Source of the DNA: JAFARZ01 sp035651595
GTDB taxonomy: Bacteria; Actinomycetota; Actinomycetes; Streptosporangiales; Streptosporangiaceae
NCBI GenBank assembly: GCA_035651595.1
Contig: DASRFJ010000139.1
Span: 1 to 25,880 of the forward strand
DNA: 25,880 nt
Reading direction: 5' to 3'
The notes under the pieces were generated by a model. That model worked only from the letters and a program-made list of their open reading frames with translations. It was not told where the DNA came from and made no database searches. Below, piece by piece: positions 17,326-24,495 of this stretch (its first letter is position 1; each line of letters opens with the position of its first letter). The translations under genes were made by a program, and so were the position numbers.

Positions 17326-17841
17326 ATGAACGTCGAGGGGACCGATGTCGTTGATCAGTGGGCGGCCATCTACCGGCGGCACTCCGTAGCCATCTACCGG
17401 GTGCTGCTCGGCAAGGTGCGCAACCGGGCCGACGCGGAAGATCTCACCGCGGAGGTATTCATCCGGGCGATGGGACCGCTGCGGCTGTCAGCCAGCGAGC
17501 GCGAGATCCGGGGATATCTGCTCGCGACCGCCCGGACGATCCTGGCCGATCACTGGAGACGCCTGCTCAGCCAGCCGGTGACCACGCTCTATGAAGACCT
17601 TCCCGAGCAGATCGCGGATTCCGCACATGGCGATCAGCCGCAGGCGCGGGCGATTCTCGCCCGGCTGCCCGAACGCTACCGGCAGATTCTGGAGTTGCGA
17701 TTTCTTTGCTCGCGTTCGCTCCGGGAGACGGCCGACGAACTCGGCATCACGATCGGCAACGCGAAGGTGCTTCAGCACCGCGCGCTCTCCCGCGCGCTCT
17801 GCCTGGTCACGCAGGCGACGCCGGCCGGTTCCGTGTCGTAG
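17326..17841 (+). CDS. ECF sigma factor (sigma-70 family), divergent from the sulfoglycan operon
   Basis: A 171-residue protein from the ATG at 17326 with GAGGGG upstream. Region 2 is AIYRVLLGKVRNRADAEDLT...AEVFIRA and continues with LLATARTILADHWRR. Region 4 is LPERYRQILELRFLCSRSLR, then ADELGITIGNAKVLQHRAL, the helix-turn-helix that reads the -35. It lacks a long C-terminal extension. No anti-sigma gene is adjacent. The next gene begins in the overlap of its stop (TAGTG). It may drive the divergent sulfoglycan operon, which is inference from position only. The sequence TCGAGGGGACCGATG occurs at 17309 and again at 17333, bracketing the start, so an upstream in-frame start cannot be fully excluded. 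Confidence 0.85.
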   Translation: MNVEGTDVVDQWAAIYRRHSVAIYRVLLGKVRNRADAEDLTAEVFIRAMGPLRLSASEREIRGYLLATARTILADHWRRLLSQPVTTLYEDLPEQIADSAHGDQPQARAILARLPERYRQILELRFLCSRSLRETADELGITIGNAKVLQHRALSRALCLVTQATPAGSVS

Positions 17842-18338
17842 TGGCGCCGGGCGCGGAGCTGTCCCGCGGTTTCCATGCGGAGATCGTCGCGCCGATCCTG
17901 GCCGGATCGCTGCCCGGGCTGAGGTACGCCGCGGGCAGGCTGGGCACCGGCTCGGACGTGCTCGGACTCGACGATGCGGTGAGCCGGGACCACGACTGGG
18001 GCTGCCGCCTGACCCTGCTGGTCGACGCGACGGACTGGCGCGTGCGTGAGGACGCTCTCGCGACCGGAATCGAGGTGCTGCTGGCGGCGCAGCAGGCGCT
18101 CGGCCTGCCCGTTCCCGCCGCCGGAATCACCCGGTCCCGCTGCTACCGGACGCTCGGCAGCCAGATCTGGACGGACCTGCTGGCGGGCATCACCGATCCG
18201 GAGGTCGTGGCCCTGCCCCGCGGGATCGGCTGCGTCGAGCGGTGGGTCGACGGCGCCGGCCTGCTGGCCAGCCCCCGCCGCCGGGCCGCTCTGCGCGTCG
18301 CCTACCGCGCCTGGTCGGCGCTCGGATCTGTCCGGTGA
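17841..18338 (+). CDS. Shortened DUF4037-like protein
   Basis: A 165-residue protein from the GTG at 17841, which overlaps the sigma factor stop (TAGTG), so the two are coupled. The N-terminal part LRYAAGRLGTGSDVLGLDDA with SRDHDWGCRLTLLVD is the nucleotidyltransferase-like core of DUF4037. The C-terminal part, LLAGITDPEVVALPRGIGCV followed by ERWVDGAGLLASP, resembles the end of these proteins. Full-length members are near 300 residues; the middle helical region seems to be missing, so this looks like an internally deleted copy. The function of the family is not established. It ends 6 bp before the convergent azoreductase stop. Confidence 0.6.
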   Translation: MAPGAELSRGFHAEIVAPILAGSLPGLRYAAGRLGTGSDVLGLDDAVSRDHDWGCRLTLLVDATDWRVREDALATGIEVLLAAQQALGLPVPAAGITRSRCYRTLGSQIWTDLLAGITDPEVVALPRGIGCVERWVDGAGLLASPRRRAALRVAYRAWSALGSVR

Positions 18339-18344
18339 GCCTGG

Positions 18345-18971
18345 TCAGAACCCCTTGGCGACGCTGCGCGCCTGATCCTCGGCGGCACGCCGGGCCGCGT
18401 CCGGGTCTCCGGTGAGGGTCGGATGGAACCGGATCTCGCCGATGTCGGTCAGCCCGGTCCAGCGCAGCCAGTCCGCGAAGTACGTGGACTGGAAGTTGCT
18501 GCCGAACTCCGCGCCCAGCGACGGGCCCCACACCGCACTGGTGTAGATGACCGCGACCCGCCGGTTCCGCCCGGCCAGCAGGTGGCTGTACCCGGTCGCC
18601 GCGTCCACTCCGAAGATCCAGCCGGGCTGGCTGATCACGTCGATGAACTGCTTGAGGACGTACGGCACCGACGCGTTCCACATCGGGACGCTGAACAGCA
18701 GCCGTGCCGCGGAGTCGAACCGGTCGAACGCCCGCCGGGCCGCGGCCCACGCCTCGGCTTCGGCGCCCTCGGGCTGGCCACCGGCGAACACCGTCATCTT
18801 CGCGCTGGCCCCGACGGCGAAGTCGGGCAATGACCCGTCCCATAGATCCCAGTGCTCGATCTCATCACCGGGGTGCGACTCCGCATAGGCCGCGGTGAAT
18901 GCCCGCGCGATCCGCAACGATTCCGACGCCGCCCCACGCGGTGAGGCGGAGATGTGCAGCAGCTTTCCCAT
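18345..18971 (-). CDS. azoR: FMN-dependent NADH azoreductase/quinone reductase
   Basis: A 208-residue flavodoxin-fold protein. The N-terminal LLHISASPRGAASESL (residues 4-19) is the FMN phosphate loop; SVPMWNASVPYVLKQFID (about 94-111) is the FMN isoalloxazine-binding segment of AzoR-type enzymes; the later block with IYTSAVWGPSLG also fits. Length matches the family. These cytoplasmic enzymes reduce quinones and azo compounds with NAD(P)H. It is divergently transcribed from a TetR-family gene, with three palindromic operators between them, so induction by an electrophile or quinone through that repressor is likely. Confidence 0.92.
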   Translation of the reverse strand: MGKLLHISASPRGAASESLRIARAFTAAYAESHPGDEIEHWDLWDGSLPDFAVGASAKMTVFAGGQPEGAEAEAWAAARRAFDRFDSAARLLFSVPMWNASVPYVLKQFIDVISQPGWIFGVDAATGYSHLLAGRNRRVAVIYTSAVWGPSLGAEFGSNFQSTYFADWLRWTGLTDIGEIRFHPTLTGDPDAARRAAEDQARSVAKGF

Positions 18972-19003
18972 CGGTATGGCACTCGCTTCCGTTCCCGGCT
19001 TTC

Positions 19004-19017
19004 CGGACTACAGTCCG
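19004..19017. promoter_or_regulatory. Operator 1 of the azoR/tetR region
   Basis: The palindrome CGGACTACAGTCCG (arms CGGACT and AGTCCG) is the copy nearest azoR. On the minus strand it falls in the transcribed leader of azoR, downstream of the candidate start site. It is identical to operator 2. Confidence 0.8.
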
Positions 19018-19032
19018 CTTAATCGTGCTTTG

Positions 19033-19062
19033 ATGATACGGACTACAGTCCGGTTCAGTCAA
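19033..19062 (-). promoter_or_regulatory. azoR promoter with operator 2 in its spacer
   Basis: On the minus strand TTGACT (19057-19062) and TATCAT (19033-19038) are separated by 18 bp, a good sigma-70 type promoter. The spacer contains the complete palindrome CGGACTACAGTCCG (19039-19052), so a bound repressor would block RNA polymerase directly. The leader to the ATG at 18971 is about 55 bp. Confidence 0.8.
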
Positions 19063-19070
19063 GGGCGATT

Positions 19071-19088
19071 TGGACTATAGTCCGGTTC
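19071..19088 (+). promoter_or_regulatory. Operator 3 overlapping the -10 of a leaderless tetR promoter
   Basis: TGGACTATAGTCCG (19071-19084) is the third copy of the operator palindrome. Inside it lies TATAGT (19076-19081), a good -10, and seven bases later the tetR ATG starts with no upstream ribosome site. The tetR mRNA is therefore probably leaderless and autorepressed. Confidence 0.65.
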
Positions 19089-19730
19089 ATGGAGGAGGCC
19101 GGCGCCCCTGACCAGTCGCCGCTACTGCTGCCGCTGTCGCGTGGTACCGCGCGGCCCGAACGAGCGGATGCTGCGCGTAACCGGGGAAAGGTGCTCGCCG
19201 CCGCGGAGCGGCTGTTCGCATCCCGTGGCGTCGAGGGCGTCAGCATGGACGACATCGCCGCGGCCGCCGGGGTCGGCAAGGGCACCCTCTACCGCCGGTT
19301 CACCGACAAGTCAGGACTCGCGGCGGCCCTCCTCGACGAGCGCGAGTCCGAGCTTCAGGCGATGCTGCTCACCGGGCCCCCGCCGCTCGGCCCGGGCGCC
19401 CCGCCCGCTGACCGGCTGGCCGCTTTCGCCGAGGCCTACCTGTGCTACATCGACGCGCACCTGGACCTGGTCGCGATGTCGCAGACCGCCAGCCCAGGGG
19501 CGCGGCTGCGCACCGGCTCGCATCAGTTCTGGCGGCAGCACTGCCAGATCCTGCTCGCCGCGGCCGGCATCCCCGATCCCGGAATCCGCGCCGATGCTCT
19601 GCTCGCCGCCATGACCGCCGAACAGGTCCGCCATTGGCGCCACGACCAGCACGTGCCGCTGGCCGAGATCATCCGCGCGCTGGTCCGGATCAGCCGTCAG
19701 CTGGCGTCCCCCCCGGGTGCCGAAAGCTAG
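19089..19730 (+). CDS. TetR-family transcriptional repressor
   Basis: A 213-residue protein. The helix-turn-helix is at about 49-77 (VSMDDIAAAAGVGKGTLYRR, then FTDKSGL), preceded by KVLAAAERLFASRG. The C-terminal ligand domain (about 95-205) includes ADRLAAFAEAYLCYIDAHLD and QFWRQHCQILL. The start is the ATG at 19089, four bases after operator 3, with no ribosome site; the next in-frame alternatives would cut the DNA-binding domain. It most likely represses itself and divergent azoR. Its TAG stop shares the palindrome CTAG with the stop of the convergent methyltransferase. Confidence 0.92.
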   Translation: MEEAGAPDQSPLLLPLSRGTARPERADAARNRGKVLAAAERLFASRGVEGVSMDDIAAAAGVGKGTLYRRFTDKSGLAAALLDERESELQAMLLTGPPPLGPGAPPADRLAAFAEAYLCYIDAHLDLVAMSQTASPGARLRTGSHQFWRQHCQILLAAAGIPDPGIRADALLAAMTAEQVRHWRHDQHVPLAEIIRALVRISRQLASPPGAES

Positions 19731-20545
19731 GGTTTGCGGGCCACTCCGCCGAACATGGCGACCTCTGCCGGTTCGCCGCCTTCCGTGGTTTCCGGACGCC
19801 ACCGCGAGCACGACACCACGCCGGGAGCCAGGAGTTCCAGCCCGTCGAAGAACTGGCCGATCTGCTCCTCGGTGCGCTGGGTCAGCCGGGGCGTGCCGTG
19901 CTCATTCCAGAAGGCGACGGCGGCGTCGACGTCGGGCATGTCCGGGCGGGAAACGGTGTGCGAGAGCACGAGGTAACTGCCGGCGGGGAGCGCGCCGACG
20001 AACCGGCGCACCATGCCATACGGGTCCTCGTCATCGCCGACGAAGATCACCACCCCCAGCATGGTGAGCGCGATGGGCTTGCTGAAGTCCAGCGTGCGCG
20101 CGGCTTCGGCGAGAATGTGGTCGGCGTCGCGCAGGTCAGCGTCGATGTAGTCGGTGACGCCCTCGTCGGTGCTGGTGAGCAGGGCACGCGCGTGGGCCAG
20201 GACCAGCGGGTCGTTGTCGACGTAGACGACCCTGGACTCCGGCGCGATCGCCTGGGCGACCTCGTGCGTGTTGTCGACGGTCGGCAGCCCGGTGCCGATG
20301 TCGAGGAACTGGCGGATTCCTTCGTCCTCGACCAGGTACCGCACGGCCCGCCCGAGGAACAGCCGGTCAGCACGGGCGTAGTCGCCGATCATGGGATGCA
20401 GCTGACGGATCTGCTCCCCCACGGCCCGGTCTACCTCGTAGTTGTCCTTGCCGCCCAGCCAGTAGTTCCAGATCCGGGCGGTGTGCGCGACCGTGGTGTC
20501 GATCGCGGGTCGCGTGCTCTCCGGGGTGGGCGCGTCATCCGCCAC
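19727..20545 (-). CDS. SAM-dependent methyltransferase, DUF574/Methyltransf_19 family
   Basis: A 272-residue protein if it starts at the GTG at 20545, nine bases after AGGAG; an ATG at 20554 directly abuts that site and would add three residues. The family signature HTARIWNYWLGGKDNYEVDR is near the N-terminus. The SAM-binding glycine loop is FLDIGTGLPT (about 80-90), followed by VVYVDNDPLVLAHARALL. The later ADLRDADHIL and SHTVSRPDMPDVDAAV stretches are usual for these actinobacterial paralogs. The substrate is unknown for the family. The 3' end overlaps tetR by four bases. Confidence 0.9.
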   Translation of the reverse strand: MADDAPTPESTRPAIDTTVAHTARIWNYWLGGKDNYEVDRAVGEQIRQLHPMIGDYARADRLFLGRAVRYLVEDEGIRQFLDIGTGLPTVDNTHEVAQAIAPESRVVYVDNDPLVLAHARALLTSTDEGVTDYIDADLRDADHILAEAARTLDFSKPIALTMLGVVIFVGDDEDPYGMVRRFVGALPAGSYLVLSHTVSRPDMPDVDAAVAFWNEHGTPRLTQRTEEQIGQFFDGLELLAPGVVSCSRWRPETTEGGEPAEVAMFGGVARKP

Positions 20546-20601
20546 GGGAAACATCTCCTGCCGATGTCAATGATGCCGGTAGGCCTGAATCGTCGCGCGC
20601 A

Positions 20602-20611
20602 AAGTGTATCC
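20602..20611 (-). promoter_or_regulatory. Candidate -10 region of the methyltransferase gene
   Basis: On the minus strand the decamer GGATACACTT holds TACACT, a TANNNT-type -10, about 58-63 bp upstream of the start. The same decamer occurs upstream of ruc at 25686-25695. No good -35 is seen in either place. Confidence 0.3.
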
Positions 20612-20712
20612 GGTACCAACACGGCATCCCCGGCCATCTCCGCCATTCGCGCCCGTCAGTAACAAACCCGCAATACTCGCTCTACGCGAGCTGGGCCGCA
20701 TCGTGCCGTGCG

Positions 20713-20724
20713 TAGCATGCCGGC
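20713..20724 (+). promoter_or_regulatory. Leaderless -10 element of the DUF2461 gene
   Basis: TAGCAT (20713-20718) is followed after six bases by the ATG at 20725, with no ribosome site between. TANNNT six to seven bases before a start is the usual actinobacterial leaderless arrangement. A small CTCGC/GCGAG hairpin lies upstream (20678-20692). Confidence 0.45.
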
Positions 20725-21351
20725 ATGGGGACGCGCTTCCACGGCTGGCCGGAGCAGGCCTACGCGGTGCTGCTCCAACTGGGCGGCGAACCGTCGCTGG
20801 ACATACGGAAACGGGTACGGCGCGACCGCGAGGCGCGAGTGCGGCAGCCGATGATCGACCTGTTCAACGACCTTGCCGACATGGACCCCTGGTACGAGGA
20901 CTTCGCCGTATGGCGCTACGCCAGCACCGCGTACTGGTGGCAAAACCAGTGCGGCATCGTACGCGTGGTCCGCAACGTCGAGATCGGATTCCGCTTCAAC
21001 CTCGACGGCCTGCGGATCGCTGCCGCCTGGCGGTACGCCGGGCCTGAGCAGGTCGCGCTGTTCCGCGCGGCCGTCGCGGCGGAGCAGAGCGGGCGGGCGC
21101 TGGAGACACTCGTGCGGTCACTTGCCGCGGACGGGCACGACATCCTCGGTGACGTCATGCGCCGCGTCCCGCGCGGCTACCCCGCCGATCATCCACGCGC
21201 CGCTCTGCTCAAGCACCGTTCGCTCATCGCCGCCCGCGAGCTCGATGCCGAAGCCGTGCGCGACGCCGAGCCGGTGTACCGCGCGTGCGAGCGGTTGCGC
21301 CCGCTGCTCGAGTGGCTGGCCGCGGCCGTCGAGCCACCGTACGTTCGGTAG
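20725..21351 (+). CDS. DUF2461 family protein
   Basis: A 208-residue protein. The opening FHGWPEQAYAVLLQLGG, the middle DPWYEDFAVWRYASTAYWW and NVEIGFRFNLDGLRIAAAW, and the C-terminal RRVPRGYPADHPRAALLKHR correspond to what I recall of DUF2461, where a conserved arginine patch and a final P-x-GY-x-x-x-HP stretch recur. No signal peptide or membrane span is present; it is probably cytoplasmic. No biochemical role is established for the family. The start lacks a ribosome site and is probably leaderless. Confidence 0.7.
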   Translation: MGTRFHGWPEQAYAVLLQLGGEPSLDIRKRVRRDREARVRQPMIDLFNDLADMDPWYEDFAVWRYASTAYWWQNQCGIVRVVRNVEIGFRFNLDGLRIAAAWRYAGPEQVALFRAAVAAEQSGRALETLVRSLAADGHDILGDVMRRVPRGYPADHPRAALLKHRSLIAARELDAEAVRDAEPVYRACERLRPLLEWLAAAVEPPYVR

Positions 21352-21409
21352 ATAGACGCCGGTCGCTCACCTGGGGCCGCCCGACCGCGATTGCCGCGCG
21401 GCCGGCGGT

Positions 21410-21556
21410 GCGCAGTCTGTGCCTGGAGTGCACTGTGCGGCTGCCGGGACACGAGCACGCCGGCAGGCCCGTCAGCAACGTGGACGATTTCCCCCTCGTG
21501 GAAGGTCGACCCCCATACGCGAGGGCCGCGTTACCACGAAAGGTAAAAGCACCACG
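21410..21556 (+). repeat. Interspersed 147-bp repeat, copy B
   Basis: This copy matches 5435-5581. It is the better-preserved copy for one hairpin: CTGCCGG (21441-21447) pairs perfectly with CCGGCAG (21460-21466). A second stem, TCGTGG (21496-21501) with CCACGA (21534-21539), encloses a smaller C-rich/G-rich hairpin. The element ends in AAAGGTAAAAGCACCACG. Both copies lie in gene-poor gaps just after a plus-strand gene or gene remnant. Confidence 0.7.
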
Positions 21557-21771
21557 TTACCGGGGCCGTCCCCGCCCATCGAAGCCCTCCGCTGCCCCGC
21601 AGGGCGGCCGGCGTACCGGGCCAGCCCCCGGACGCGCTGAACACCACGTTCACGATGCTGGCCGGCAAGTATGAGCGATTCGGCAGGGAACCGTGGGTGC
21701 GGCCAGCACTTACGTCAGCCCGGCCCTGATCCGCCGCGCCGGCCGCACCCGCGACGACAAGACAGCGAGAC
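21557..21771 (+). other. Gap after repeat copy B with a possible coding remnant
   Basis: Directly after the repeat a frame reads TTLPGPSPPIEA and stops; after a one-frame shift, near 21636, it continues as DALNTTFTMLAGKYERFG and stops near 21724. The two parts look like a decayed N-terminal coding region joined by a frameshift, but I do not recognise the protein. No terminator or RNA gene is visible before the minus-strand stop at 21772. Confidence 0.3.
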
Positions 21772-22467
21772 TCAGCCGACGCCTTGCTGAGCGGTCACCA
21801 GCACCTTGACGCCGCCGGCGAACTGGGCGAGCTGGGCGCTGTTCCAGCCGAGCGCCGTGGGCGCCTGCACGACGACCCACTGGCCGCCCTGCACCTGGAA
21901 GGTCAGCACCTCCGTGTCCCCGCCAGCTTCCGAAGCCGGCTCGAACACGCCACGCCGCCCGTTCACCGGCTGGGACGCTCCCGAAGGCGGGGAGGTGACG
22001 CTCTTGGACTGCAGCATGACCACGAGCTTGCCGAGGAAGCTGTCCGCCTGCGTGTCCTTGTCCCCGGCGGGGGCGATCGTGAGGTAGTAGGGCGTGCTGC
22101 CCTGCACCACCCACCCCGCCGGCATCCAGCTCACCTCGTAACCCGGCGGCTGCGTCCCGGTCCACGCGACCAGTGCCACATGACCGGCCTTGACCGCCGG
22201 CTTGGTGGTCTTGACCGCCGGCTTGGACGACACGGCCACCGGAGCCCGGCCGCCAGCCGGACCCGCGCCCCCGCCCTGCAACGCCAGCGGAACCGCCGTG
22301 CCCACGACGATCGCGGCGGCGGCCCCGGCTCCGGCCCCGATCCAGATACGGCGGCGCCGCAGCAGCAGCCTGCGCCCGCGCGCCAGGTCCTCGCGCGGGT
22401 CAACGGGCGTATCCTCGGCAGGCCCGGTATCCAGTGCCAGTCCGAGCAGATCCTTGACGTCGTTCAC
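21772..22467 (-). CDS. Single-pass membrane protein coupled to a SigE-family sigma factor
   Basis: A 231-residue protein from the GTG at 22467, with AAAGGAG at good spacing. A cytoplasmic N-terminus of about 40 residues (NDVKDLLGLALDTG) precedes RRRRIW and one membrane span (about 42-62, IGAGAGAAAAIVVGTAVPLAL). An Ala/Pro/Lys linker then leads to an extracytoplasmic domain with WMPAGWVVQGSTPYYLTIAP and GGQWVVVQAPTALGW. The GTG overlaps the sigma factor TGA by four bases (GTGA). This arrangement is typical of a sigma factor and its membrane-bound regulator, so an anti-sigma role is likely, although no zinc-type anti-sigma motif is visible. Confidence 0.8.
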   Translation of the reverse strand: MNDVKDLLGLALDTGPAEDTPVDPREDLARGRRLLLRRRRIWIGAGAGAAAAIVVGTAVPLALQGGGAGPAGGRAPVAVSSKPAVKTTKPAVKAGHVALVAWTGTQPPGYEVSWMPAGWVVQGSTPYYLTIAPAGDKDTQADSFLGKLVVMLQSKSVTSPPSGASQPVNGRRGVFEPASEAGGDTEVLTFQVQGGQWVVVQAPTALGWNSAQLAQFAGGVKVLVTAQQGVG

Positions 22468-22991
22468 TGATGACTCCTTTCTGGACGCGCCCCCGCGAGC
22501 AGCTCCCGCAGCCGCGCGCTCCCCTTCGCCGTCTGGCTCTTCACCGTGCCCTCGCTGCACTTCAGCAGCTCGGCGGTCTGCTCCACGCTGAGGTCGAGCC
22601 AGTACCGCAGCACCAAGGCCGCCCGCATGCCGGGCGGCAGCTCGGCCAGCGCGGCACGGACGTCGCTGCCGTCGACGCCGAGCTGGAAGGTCTCCGGCGC
22701 CAGCACTTCGGGTACCGACGCCATGTGCTTTTCCCGCCGCCTGCTCGCCTTGCGGATCTCGTCGACGTGCGCGTTGACGATGATCCGCCAGACGTAGGCG
22801 AACTGGGTTCCGGACCGCCGCACCCTCGGCCAGGCCACATACAGCCGGGCGAGGGCGGTCTGGACCAGGTCCTCCGCCAGGTGCGTGTCCCCGGCCGTCA
22901 GCAGGCAGGTGGATCGCAGCAGGTCGACGCGGCGGGCACGGACGAAGCCGGAAAACTCTTCGTCCCGCGATGGCCCCTTAGCCAGTGTCAT
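22464..22991 (-). CDS. SigE-family ECF RNA polymerase sigma factor
   Basis: A 175-residue protein from the ATG at 22991, which follows GAGGAGGTG; the frame is open to 23051 but the extra part lacks homology. Region 2: DEEFSGFVRARRVDLLRSTC, LAEDLVQTALARLYVAWPRV, FAYVWRIIVNAHVDEIRK. Region 4: LPPGMRAALVLRYWLDLSVE then LLKCSEGTVKSQTAKGSARL, the helix-turn-helix. It fits the actinobacterial SigE family of about 170-180 residues. It is translationally coupled to a single-pass membrane protein and lies divergent from a secreted amidase, suggesting a cell-envelope response. Confidence 0.93.
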   Translation of the reverse strand: MTLAKGPSRDEEFSGFVRARRVDLLRSTCLLTAGDTHLAEDLVQTALARLYVAWPRVRRSGTQFAYVWRIIVNAHVDEIRKASRRREKHMASVPEVLAPETFQLGVDGSDVRAALAELPPGMRAALVLRYWLDLSVEQTAELLKCSEGTVKSQTAKGSARLRELLAGARPERSHQ

Positions 22992-23070
22992 GTGCACCTC
23001 CTCACCCTCAATACGGATCAGCCGTCCGCCCGGGTTGCCGCGAACGGCCATCGATCCGGCGTTCCTTGGC

Positions 23071-23083
23071 TAGCATGAGCCGG
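23071..23083 (+). promoter_or_regulatory. Possible leaderless -10 of the amidase gene
   Basis: TAGCAT (23071-23076) lies seven bases before an in-frame GTG at 23084 and overlaps the ATG at 23075. If it is the -10, translation starts at the GTG without a leader. No ribosome site precedes either codon. Confidence 0.3.
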
Positions 23084-23896
23084 GTGGCCCGTCAGTATGC
23101 CCTGACCGCCGCGGCCGCGCTCGCCGTCCTGATCGGCGCCATCACCGCGGCCGCCTCCCCCAGCCACCCGCAAAGCGAGCACAGAACACCGGCCCCGCCG
23201 CTCGTCCACGCTCTCGCGCAGACCCGGCAGGCGCTGCCGCTCGCGGGCAAGGTCATCGGCATCGACCCCGGCCACAACGGCGGCAACTTCGCCGACCCGG
23301 GTTACCTCAGCCGGCTGATCTGGAACGGCCGGGAGTGGGAAACTTGCGACACGACCGGCACCGAGACCGACGCGGGCTACACCGAAGCGCGGTACAACTT
23401 CCGGGTGGCCACGTTCCTCCGCGCCGACCTGATCATGGACGGCGCCCGCGTGGTCATGACCAGGAACTCCGACAGCGGCGTCGGCCCCTGCGTCAACCGC
23501 CGCTCGCAGATCATCGACAAGGCCCACGCCGATGTCGCGATCGACATCCACGCCGACGGCGCGCCGTCCGGCGGCCGCGGCTTCGCGATCCTTGAGCCGG
23601 TCAAAGATGGTCCGAACGACCAGGTCATCACGTCCTCGGAACGCTTCGGCGCTCTGCTTCGGTCGGCGTTCCGGGCCGGCACCGGCATGCCAGTAAGCAC
23701 CTACGACGGCGTCAACGGCGTCAACTTCCGTGACGACCTGGCAGGCCTCAACCTCACCACGGTGCCGAAGGTCCTCATCGAGTGCGGCAACATGCGCAAC
23801 GCGACCGACGCCCGGCTGCTCACCTCGACCCGGTTCCAGCAGGCGGCGGCCCGCGCGATGGCCGCCGCGATCGTCGCGTTTCTCCAGCGGTCCTAA
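23075..23896 (+). CDS. Secreted N-acetylmuramoyl-L-alanine amidase (Amidase_3)
   Basis: A 273-residue protein with a signal peptide (basic RVARQ, then hydrophobic ALTAAAALAVLIGAI, about 8-24). The catalytic domain begins near 58: KVIGIDPGHNGG gives zinc ligand H67, GYTEARYNF gives E104, VAIDIHADGA gives H159, and VLIECGNMRN gives the catalytic glutamate E236. All Amidase_3 zinc and catalytic positions are present. It should cut the bond between muramic acid and the stem peptide in peptidoglycan outside the cell. The start is uncertain: ATG 23075 or GTG 23084. It is divergent from the SigE-family gene and overlaps the convergent MBL gene by four bases. Confidence 0.9.
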   Translation: MSRVARQYALTAAAALAVLIGAITAAASPSHPQSEHRTPAPPLVHALAQTRQALPLAGKVIGIDPGHNGGNFADPGYLSRLIWNGREWETCDTTGTETDAGYTEARYNFRVATFLRADLIMDGARVVMTRNSDSGVGPCVNRRSQIIDKAHADVAIDIHADGAPSGGRGFAILEPVKDGPNDQVITSSERFGALLRSAFRAGTGMPVSTYDGVNGVNFRDDLAGLNLTTVPKVLIECGNMRNATDARLLTSTRFQQAAARAMAAAIVAFLQRS

Positions 23897-24495
23897 CGCG
23901 GCGTCGACTCGTCCGGCCGGAACGCGGCTCCGTGACCCGGCACGATAACCGTGGCGAAGGCCAGTAGCTTCTCCCGGCTGACGTGCAGGTCCGGCGCGGA
24001 GGCGCCGAGCGGGTCCTCCGGCGGCCCGGCCGCGCCCCACCAGGCGTGCGTGCACACGTATACGTCCTCCGGCGTGGAAGCGACCGTGGAGATGTCCTCC
24101 GCGGTGTGCCCGGGTGTGCGCAGCAGCACGGTGTGCGGTGCGAGCCGCAGCCCGTCGGCGTCCCGGTCCACCCACTGGTCGCCCACGTACATGGCCCAGT
24201 GATCGTGAATCCGGGCCGCGGGAAACAACGCCGCGTTGACCGTGTGGTCCGGATGGTGGTGGCTGAACACGACGTCGGTCACGTCGCCCGCCGCGTAGCC
24301 GCGAGCACTGAGCGCGGCCAGCAGCTCGTCCCGCGACGCGACCATGCCGGGATCGACGACGATCACCACGTCCCCGTCCACGATCAGCGTGACGGTACCG
24401 GCCACCCGACCGTCGTCGCCGTCGCGCCCGACGTACCCCTCATGCAGCACGAACACCGATGCCGAACCACCGGGTGCGATCGCCGGCTCGGTCAT
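23893..24495 (-). CDS. MBL-fold metallo-hydrolase (MBLAC1-like)
   Basis: A 200-residue protein from the ATG at 24495, overlapping the mtnP stop by four bases (ATGA). The metallo-beta-lactamase motif is SHHHPDH with H79, H81, D83 and H84; further ligands are H130 in TPGHTAED and a late VPGHG histidine. The preceding VDPGM stretch and the pattern with GHTAEDIS resemble MBLAC1-type hydrolases. The N-terminus is short and there is no signal peptide. The substrate is unknown. As the third gene behind ruc and mtnP it may share their control by the upstream CIRCE-like element. Confidence 0.87.
   Translation of the reverse strand: MTEPAIAPGGSASVFVLHEGYVGRDGDDGRVAGTVTLIVDGDVVIVVDPGMVASRDELLAALSARGYAAGDVTDVVFSHHHPDHTVNAALFPAARIHDHWAMYVGDQWVDRDADGLRLAPHTVLLRTPGHTAEDISTVASTPEDVYVCTHAWWGAAGPPEDPLGASAPDLHVSREKLLAFATVIVPGHGAAFRPDESTPR

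Noticed and set aside
17173..17382. 69-codon minus-strand frame before the GT2 gene, possibly a peptide precursor
   Set aside because: It mostly overlaps the sigma gene, begins at a GTG without a ribosome site, and its repeats come from the 12-bp and 15-bp DNA repeats.
18794..19062. Small minus-strand frames upstream of and overlapping azoR
   Set aside because: They run through the operators and promoter and overlap the azoreductase in another frame without any motif.
5435..21556. The two 147-bp repeats as ends of a composite transposon
   Set aside because: They lie in the same orientation 16 kb apart, with no transposase and no target-site duplication that I can see.
21285..21674. 129-codon frame across repeat copy B
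   Set aside because: Its counterpart in copy A is broken by a stop, and the frame has no ribosome site, so the repeat is unlikely to be a gene in this frame.
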